From: an uncultured Clostridia bacterium
GTDB lineage: Bacteria > Bacillota > Clostridia > Oscillospirales > Acutalibacteraceae
DNA length: 9,416 nucleotides
Reading direction: 5' to 3'
Assembly: GCA_947567585.1 (NCBI GenBank)
Contig: CANONE010000081.1
Coordinates: forward strand, 1-9,416
Below the pieces are notes generated by a model that was given only the letters and a program-made list of their open reading frames with translations, searched no databases and was not told the origin of the DNA. Shown here in pieces: positions 4,971-9,416 of this stretch; the stretch's first letter is position 1, and each line of letters starts with the position of its first letter. The translations under genes were made by a program, and so were the position numbers.

Positions 4971-5582
4971 ATGAATGTCATCATGAAAAAGCTTTTCTCT
5001 GTCTTGTTCTTTTCTGCGGCCCTTATTCTGACGCTCTCTTTGTCCGCGTGCAGCGGAAAGAGCTCCTCCGAGCCTGCGGAGCCGTCCCTTTCTCCGGCGC
5101 CCTCCCCCACGGCCACGGTTTCCGCCGCCCCTTCTCCCTCCTCTACGCCCAAGCCTACCCGAAAGCCTACGGCCAAGCCTTCCAAAGAGCCTTCCTCTTC
5201 CAGCGAGGAGGAAAGCCAGGTGGATTCTGATCCGGAGGAGAGTAGCTCCCAGCCCGACGAAGACTATGAAGAGCCGGAGTCTCCCCCCAATGGCAGCAAC
5301 ATCCAGCCCGCCTACCGGGAGCCGACTCCCGCGCCTACTCCGGAACCGGAGCCGGACCCCACCCAGGAGCCTGATCCCGAACCTGAGCCTGGGGAAAACC
5401 CCAGCAATTATGTGGGCAGCGATTTGGGGACCTTTATCAGCATATTCGGCTCTCCGAACAGCTCTGACTACGCCCCCAGCTGCCTTGGTCCTGGGAAGGA
5501 CGGTCTGCTCTATTACGATGGCTTTACCGTCTACACCTATCAGGACGAAAACGGCAATGAACAGGTGATGGGGATAGGGTAA
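4971..5582 (+). CDS. Lipoprotein with long acidic Pro-rich linker and small C-terminal domain
   Basis: A 203-residue predicted surface lipoprotein. A lipoprotein signal peptide (MKKLFSVLFFSAALILTLSL) ends in lipobox LSAC, with the lipidated Cys at residue 24 from ATG 4971. A disordered region of roughly 115 residues follows, first Ser/Pro/Lys-rich, then Pro/Glu/Asp-rich with EPEP and DPEP repeats. Last comes a compact domain of about 55 residues (LGTFISIFGSPNSS ... LYYDGFTVYTYQDENG) with a pattern of helix then beta strands, reminiscent of small BamE/SmpA-like folds (inference only). ATG 4971 has AAGGA 5 bases upstream; ATG 4983 is possible and would give a shorter leader, and ATG 4956 has no good site. 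The stop is 4 bases before the MBOAT start, so coexpression is likely. I infer an accessory or cell-wall-spanning role in glycan acylation; no function can be read directly. Confidence 0.87.
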   Translation: MNVIMKKLFSVLFFSAALILTLSLSACSGKSSSEPAEPSLSPAPSPTATVSAAPSPSSTPKPTRKPTAKPSKEPSSSSEEESQVDSDPEESSSQPDEDYEEPESPPNGSNIQPAYREPTPAPTPEPEPDPTQEPDPEPEPGENPSNYVGSDLGTFISIFGSPNSSDYAPSCLGPGKDGLLYYDGFTVYTYQDENGNEQVMGIG

Positions 5583-5586
5583 GGCT

Positions 5587-6993
5587 ATGGTTTTTAGTTC
5601 ACCGGCGTTCCTCTTTGCCTTTTTGCCGTTCACTTTTCTCCTTTACCGGCTGGTCCCCGGCCTTCAGGCAAAAAATTTACTGCTGACAGCCCTGAGCCTG
5701 GTGTTCTACGCTGCGGGAGAGCCGGTCTATGTGCTGCTGCTTCTGGCCTCGGTGGCTGTCAACTATACCGCCGGGCGGCTGCTGGGGGCGTCCCGTCTGC
5801 CGGCGAAGGGCGTGCTGGCGGCGGCAGTGGCTGTGAATCTGGGGATGCTCTGTGTATTTAAGTATGCGGATTTCGCCTTGGGCTCTCTATACCGGCTTTT
5901 GGGCGCGGGGCTCCCTCTGCCTGGTTTGGCGCTGCCTATTGGCATCTCCTTTTTTACTTTTCAGGGGCTGTCCTATGTGATTGACGCCTACCGGAACCGG
6001 AACCTTATTAGCAAAAGCTTTTTGAAACTGGCCCTTTATATCTCCTTTTTCCCCCAGCTCATTGCCGGCCCCATTGTAAAATATCACGATGTGAGTATGC
6101 AGATCGACAGCCGGGAGACCACTCCCGCCCTGACAGCGGACGGCATCCGCCGGTTCATTCTGGGGCTTTCCAAAAAGCTCCTGCTGTCCAACACGGTGGG
6201 GCGGATGGCGGACCTGGCGTTTACCGCCTCCGCCGTGCAGCTGGACGCCCGCTCCGCCTGGCTGGGGGCCCTGTGCTACATGCTGCAAATCTACTTTGAT
6301 TTCTCCGGGTATTCCGACATGGCCATCGGACTGGGCCGCATGTTCGGCTTTCAATTTTTGGAGAACTTCGACCATCCTTATGCCAGCGCCAGTATTAAAG
6401 AATTCTGGCGGCGGTGGCATATCTCCCTTTCCAGCTGGTTCCGGGACTATCTATACATCCCCCTGGGCGGCAACCGCAGGGGAAAGCGGCGCACAGAGCT
6501 AAACAAGTGCCTGGTGTTCTTCAGCACCGGCCTCTGGCACGGGGCCTCTTGGAACTTCGTCCTCTGGGGGCTCTGGCACGGCCTCTTTATCATTTTAGAA
6601 GACCTCCTTCCCCAAAAGCGCCGCCCGCCCAAGGCTCTGGCCCATCTTTTCACTCTGCTGGCGGTACTTTTGGGCTTTGTCCTGTTCCGGGCGGACACGC
6701 TGCCCATTGCCGGGATGGTCTATGAAAAGATGTTCACAGGCTTTGCCTCCACCCTGCAGAGCGAGGCCCTGCTGCGCGCTCTGCTGACTCCCTTCAACCT
6801 GTTCATTCTCGGGGTGAGCATTATAAGCGCTCTGCCCATTCTACCCAAGATGAAAGCTCTTGCCAGCGGGAATAGCCCTGCCTGCGCCCTGGCTCGGGCA
6901 GGCTCTTATGCGGCGGCGGGGGCCCTGTATGTGCTGTGTGCGTTGAATCTGGCTGGAAGCCAGTTCAATCCTTTTATTTATTTTCGGTTTTAG
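5587..6993 (+). CDS. MBOAT family O-acyltransferase (AlgI/PatA-like)
   Basis: A 468-residue polytopic membrane enzyme of the MBOAT family, AlgI/DltB branch. Such proteins take an acyl group (usually acetyl from a cytosolic donor) and hand it across the membrane for O-acylation of extracellular polymers. Family blocks appear in order: LPIGISFFTFQGLSYVIDAY (about 116-135), FFPQLIAGPIVKYHD, IYFDFSGYSDMAIGLGRMFG, NFDHPYASASIKEFWRRWHI (His278), SSWFRDYLYIPLGGNRRG, and TGLWHGASWNFVLWGLWHG with the invariant His318 (a second His at 331). At least ten hydrophobic segments are seen and length matches AlgI (~470-520). All key residues are present, so it should be active. It is 4 bases after the lipoprotein gene; AGGAGG for the next gene overlaps its TAG. 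The acyl donor and acceptor polymer (wall polysaccharide, teichoic acid or exopolysaccharide) are not determined. Confidence 0.95.
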   Translation: MVFSSPAFLFAFLPFTFLLYRLVPGLQAKNLLLTALSLVFYAAGEPVYVLLLLASVAVNYTAGRLLGASRLPAKGVLAAAVAVNLGMLCVFKYADFALGSLYRLLGAGLPLPGLALPIGISFFTFQGLSYVIDAYRNRNLISKSFLKLALYISFFPQLIAGPIVKYHDVSMQIDSRETTPALTADGIRRFILGLSKKLLLSNTVGRMADLAFTASAVQLDARSAWLGALCYMLQIYFDFSGYSDMAIGLGRMFGFQFLENFDHPYASASIKEFWRRWHISLSSWFRDYLYIPLGGNRRGKRRTELNKCLVFFSTGLWHGASWNFVLWGLWHGLFIILEDLLPQKRRPPKALAHLFTLLAVLLGFVLFRADTLPIAGMVYEKMFTGFASTLQSEALLRALLTPFNLFILGVSIISALPILPKMKALASGNSPACALARAGSYAAAGALYVLCALNLAGSQFNPFIYFRF

Positions 6994-7005
6994 GAGGGGC
7001 TGGGT

Positions 7006-8475
7006 ATGAAAAAGCATGTTCTGTTTACCGCCCTATTTCTGCTGGCCTGCCTGATACCAGGGCTGGGCATGTTGGTTCTGGGGCCTGGTGCGGCCGCTGG
7101 AAACGAGATCCTTGCCCCTGTGCCCCAGGCCCGGGAGCCGGACGGCTCGCCCAATCTCCAGCTTCTCTCCGACGCGGCAGACTACTTTTCCGACCACTTT
7201 GCTTTCCGGCAGGAGCTGGCCACAGGCTACGCGGCTCTTTTGGCGGGGGTCTTCCACACCTCTGCCCAGCCCAGTGTGGCTCTGGGGCAGGACGGCTGGC
7301 TTTTCTATGCCGAAACCCTGGATAACTACACCGGCGCGGCCGCCCTCTCTCCCCGGGAAGCCTACTGCGCGGCCCGATCCGTAAGGCTGGCCCAGGATTA
7401 TGTGGAAAGCCGGGGCGGCGCATTTGCCTTTACCGTAGCCCCCAACAAAATTTCCCTCTACCCGGAGCACGGCCCCACGGGGCTGGTCCGGGCCCCCGGG
7501 GCCGCTGGCGAGGTACTCAAAGAGCAGCTGCTGGCCCAAGGAGTCAATTACGCGGATTTATTCGAAGCTCTGGGAGCCCAGGAGGAAGAGCTTTACCATA
7601 AGCTGGATTCCCACTGGAATAACCGGGGCGCGGCTTTGGGCCACGATGTTTTGCTGGAAAGCCTGGGGCTTTCTGGCAGCGCCTTTGCAAAGTCCGGCAG
7701 CTTTCAGAAAAGCCACCGGGGGGATCTCTATGAAATGCTCTATCCCGCCTCCGGGCTGCTGGATTTGCAGTTTGAGTTTGACGAAGCCTTAGACTTTTCC
7801 TATGTACGGCCGGTTCGCGGCCCGGACGATTTGCGGATTGAAACCCAGAGCGGCGCTTCCAACGGCCCGCTTTTGATGTTCCGGGATTCCTTTGGCAACG
7901 CTTTGCACGGGCTTATGGCCGAAAGCTTCTCCACCGCCCTGTTCTCCCGGGCTATGCCCTACGACTTAGACCTAATCGGGGAGACCGGCGCGCAATATGT
8001 TATGGTTGAGATGGTAGAGCGCAATCTGCCTCTTTTGGCGGAAGCCCCCTTCCAGATGCCCGCCCCAACAGTGGACATAGCCCAACCTCCCTGGGGGGAG
8101 GGCCTGCTGCGCGCCGGGAATTGCTGCCTGGAGGGGTCGCGAAGCCTACAGCAGGAAGAGGCGGGCGGGTACACAAAGATTACCGCTTTCTGCGGGGAAC
8201 CCTGTGATGGGGATTCCCCGGTCTACCTGCTCCAAGTTACCGAAGACGGCGGCATGACCGCCTGGGAGGCGTTCCCCCAGTACATCGACGGCATAGGGGA
8301 GGACTCCACCGCCTGCACAGCCTATATTGAGAGCAGTCGGCTTACCGGCGGGGCGCTGCACATGGTCTTCCGGCGGGAGGGCCGGTGGAAGTGGGCTCTC
8401 TCGGATGAAGTTTACCGGGACCCGGTTTCCGGCCTCTTCCCGGAGGGGGATTTGATCCCCCGCATGGAGGGCTGA
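7006..8475 (+). CDS. AlgJ/AlgX-like SGNH acetyltransferase partner with C-terminal extension
   Basis: A 489-residue secreted or membrane-anchored protein. An N-terminal hydrophobic segment (VLFTALFLLACLIPGLGMLV) acts as signal peptide or anchor. The DHHW/AlgJ/AlgX-type domain spans about 30-350: SDHFAFRQELATGY, QDGWLFYAETLDNYTG, FAFTVAPNKISLYPE, then the catalytic-type motif LDSHWNNRGA (Asp201, His203, Trp204) and LLMFRDSFGNAL with nucleophile Ser295. In alginate and related systems this class accepts acetyl from the MBOAT partner and transfers it to sugar hydroxyls outside the membrane. Residues about 350-489 form an additional beta-rich region with no recognised motif, in the position of AlgX's carbohydrate-binding domain. 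AGGAGG (6992-6997) lies 8 bases before ATG 7006 and overlaps the MBOAT stop, strongly indicating a functional pair. Family is well supported; the polymer modified is unknown. Confidence 0.9.
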   Translation: MKKHVLFTALFLLACLIPGLGMLVLGPGAAAGNEILAPVPQAREPDGSPNLQLLSDAADYFSDHFAFRQELATGYAALLAGVFHTSAQPSVALGQDGWLFYAETLDNYTGAAALSPREAYCAARSVRLAQDYVESRGGAFAFTVAPNKISLYPEHGPTGLVRAPGAAGEVLKEQLLAQGVNYADLFEALGAQEEELYHKLDSHWNNRGAALGHDVLLESLGLSGSAFAKSGSFQKSHRGDLYEMLYPASGLLDLQFEFDEALDFSYVRPVRGPDDLRIETQSGASNGPLLMFRDSFGNALHGLMAESFSTALFSRAMPYDLDLIGETGAQYVMVEMVERNLPLLAEAPFQMPAPTVDIAQPPWGEGLLRAGNCCLEGSRSLQQEEAGGYTKITAFCGEPCDGDSPVYLLQVTEDGGMTAWEAFPQYIDGIGEDSTACTAYIESSRLTGGALHMVFRREGRWKWALSDEVYRDPVSGLFPEGDLIPRMEG

Positions 8476-8476
8476 C

Positions 8477-9148
8477 ATGGAGCTAAAGCCAATTGCCCAC
8501 ATTCACAGCGAATTCCCGGAAAAATTCGGCGTGCCCCGGCAGGCGGGGCTTATTGAAGCCCTGCGGGCCCAGGTGGTCTTTTTGCCGGATTATCGGATCA
8601 AGGAGGCGTTTCGGGGCTTAGAGGGCTTTTCCCACATCTGGCTGCTGTGGGGATTCTCCCAGGTGCCGGATGGAAAGTGGTCGCCGACTGTCCGCCCGCC
8701 CCGGCTGGGGGGGAACCGGCGGGTGGGGGTTTTTGCCAGCCGTTCCCCCTACCGGCCCAACCCTCTGGGCCTCTCCTGCGTGGCTTTGGAACAGGTGGAG
8801 TTGGACGCTCCGCAAGGGCCGTGTCTCACCGTACGCGGGGCCGACCTGATAGACGGCACGCCAGTCTACGATATCAAGCCCTACCTGCCGGAGACGGACT
8901 GCCGCCTGGACGCGGCGGGAGGGTTTACAGACAGCGCCCCCTGGCAGGGCCTGGAGGTAGATTTTCCGGCGGAATGCCTGGAAAAAGTCCCCGGGGAGAA
9001 GCGGGAGGGACTGCTGGCGGTGCTGGCGGCGGACCCGCGCCCCCACTACCACCGGGACCCTCACCGGATATACGGTATGCGCTTTGGGGGGATAGAGGTG
9101 AAATTCCGGGTGGAGGACCAGCGGCTATACGTCCTAGCTGTCGAATAG
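8477..9148 (+). CDS. trmO: TrmO, tRNA (t6A37) N6-methyltransferase
   Basis: A 223-residue cytosolic enzyme of the TrmO/TsaA (YaeB, UPF0066) family, which uses S-adenosylmethionine to methylate N6-threonylcarbamoyladenosine at position 37 of certain tRNAs, forming m6t6A. The N-terminal beta-barrel domain carries the signature GGN (78-80), RRVGVFASRSPYRPNPLG (81-98) and the earlier FGVPRQ motif (17-22) of the SAM site. The C-terminal domain carries DPRPHYH and RIYGMRFGGIEVKFRV, as in complete family members of about 220-235 residues. GGAGGG (8466-8471) is 5 bases before ATG 8477; one base separates it from the stop of the AlgJ/X-like gene. It is the last gene before the terminator. A mechanistic link to glycan acetylation is not apparent, so cotranscription is probably incidental. 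Confidence 0.95.
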   Translation: MELKPIAHIHSEFPEKFGVPRQAGLIEALRAQVVFLPDYRIKEAFRGLEGFSHIWLLWGFSQVPDGKWSPTVRPPRLGGNRRVGVFASRSPYRPNPLGLSCVALEQVELDAPQGPCLTVRGADLIDGTPVYDIKPYLPETDCRLDAAGGFTDSAPWQGLEVDFPAECLEKVPGEKREGLLAVLAADPRPHYHRDPHRIYGMRFGGIEVKFRVEDQRLYVLAVE

Positions 9149-9156
9149 ACTGCCCT

Positions 9157-9186
9157 AGCCCCCTCAAGCGGGGGCTCTTTCTTTTT
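9157..9186 (+). terminator. Intrinsic terminator of the lipoprotein-MBOAT-trmO operon
   Basis: AGCCCCC (9157-9163) and GGGGGCT (9170-9176) form a perfect 7-bp GC-rich stem with a TCAAGC loop, followed by CTTTCTTTTT. It begins 8 bases after the trmO stop. Confidence 0.9.
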
Positions 9187-9227
9187 GCAAAATCCTGGGG
9201 CTTCCCGGAAATGTCAAGAGTAAATGC

Positions 9228-9250
9228 GAAAAAATTTGAAATATTTTTTC
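9228..9250. promoter_or_regulatory. AT-rich perfect inverted repeat, possible protein-binding site
   Basis: GAAAAAAT (9228-9235) and ATTTTTTC (9243-9250) are exact inverted copies separated by 7 bases. It lies in the noncoding tail after the operon terminator, within 9177-9350 where I see no gene. A TTGACA on the - strand (9212-9217) lies nearby but lacks a convincing -10. It may be an operator or a curved UP-like element for something outside the window. Confidence 0.35.
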
Positions 9251-9350
9251 AGAGAGCGGCGACGGGGGCGCGGAATAGCATTTCAGACGTTTTCCAGCCT
9301 TAAATTTTACGTGGATAGTTGGCAATCCAGCTTTCCGCGCGCTTGACTTC

Positions 9351-9416
9351 TGCGGCGGCCACTTTCCCGAAGTCCGTTCCTTTCGGGAAGTGCCGCCGTA
9401 TTATTTTGTTTTCGTT
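9351..9416 (+). terminator. Large terminator-like hairpin near window end
   Basis: CGGCGGC-C-ACTT-T-CCCGAA (9353-9371) pairs with TTCGGG-AAGT-GCCGCCG (9382-9398): 17 bp with two single-base bulges, extendable by U-A and G-U at the base (9351-9352 with 9399-9400), loop 9372-9381. It is followed by TATTATTTTGTTTTCGTT. It could end a short noncoding transcript from 9190-9350 or a transcript converging from the right would meet it in the opposite sense. No gene is visible next to it in this window. Confidence 0.5.

Noticed and set aside
4947..5633. Long Arg/Gly-rich reading frame on the - strand
   Set aside because: It is antisense to the lipoprotein and owes its composition to the complement of Pro/Ser/Glu codons; it also runs through the terminator and has no family features.
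9189..9217. Promoter on the - strand from a perfect TTGACA at 9212-9217
   Set aside because: At 17-base spacing the -10 would read GATTTT, lacking the key TA start, and the transcript would run antisense into the trmO terminator.
1..9416. CRISPR array, tRNA, rRNA or transposase gene
   Set aside because: No direct-repeat and spacer array, tRNA-like cloverleaf, rRNA segment or transposase-like protein was seen on either strand.

Overview
The window looks like a chromosomal segment of a GC-rich Gram-positive anaerobe of the Clostridia, most likely an Oscillospiraceae/Ruminococcaceae-type gut bacterium. The reasons are a TPP-riboswitch-controlled ThiT (a Firmicutes-type ECF transporter subunit), strong AGGAGG-type ribosome binding sites, DHHW-type surface proteins with Pro/Thr linkers, a lipobox lipoprotein, and high-GC coding DNA with AT-rich promoters. 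Taxonomy is inferred from gene content only.

Layout. Left part (1-1004, + strand): the 3' end of a MATE efflux pump, a translationally overlapping small Cys-containing protein of unknown function, and the remains of a short-chain dehydrogenase whose middle has been deleted. Middle part (1091-3657, - strand): a membrane-anchored DHHW/SGNH-like surface protein with its own extended -10 promoter, a 164-bp near-palindromic MITE-like element, a strong terminator, and a LacI-family regulator whose hinge is replaced by a Cys-rich segment. Intergenic 3658-4181 holds the divergent lacI-type promoter (-) and a strong promoter (+) leading into a TPP riboswitch, an intrinsic terminator and thiT (4182-4787).

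Right part (4788-9416, + strand): a predicted promoter sitting directly on a terminator hairpin, then a tightly packed four-gene unit: a lipoprotein with an acidic Pro-rich linker, an MBOAT O-acyltransferase (AlgI/PatA type), an extracytoplasmic AlgJ/AlgX-like SGNH protein with an extra C-terminal region, and the tRNA t6A methyltransferase TrmO, closed by an intrinsic terminator. The MBOAT and AlgJ/X-like pair form a plausible surface-glycan O-acetylation machine: the MBOAT passes acyl groups across the membrane and the SGNH-type protein transfers them to a polymer. The lipoprotein is probably an accessory part, and the orphan DHHW protein at 1091-2233 may be a second acceptor-side enzyme. TrmO is a housekeeping tRNA modifier that appears to ride on the same transcript. 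The last 240 bases hold no gene I can support, only an AT-rich inverted repeat and a large terminator-like hairpin.

The most interesting points are the riboswitch leader whose predicted first 15 nucleotides can pair with either the P1 3' strand or the terminator tail, the promoter-on-terminator arrangement at 4879-4948, the acetylation cassette with its lipoprotein, the MITE-like palindrome flanked by TA, and the dehydrogenase deletion at a likely microhomology.
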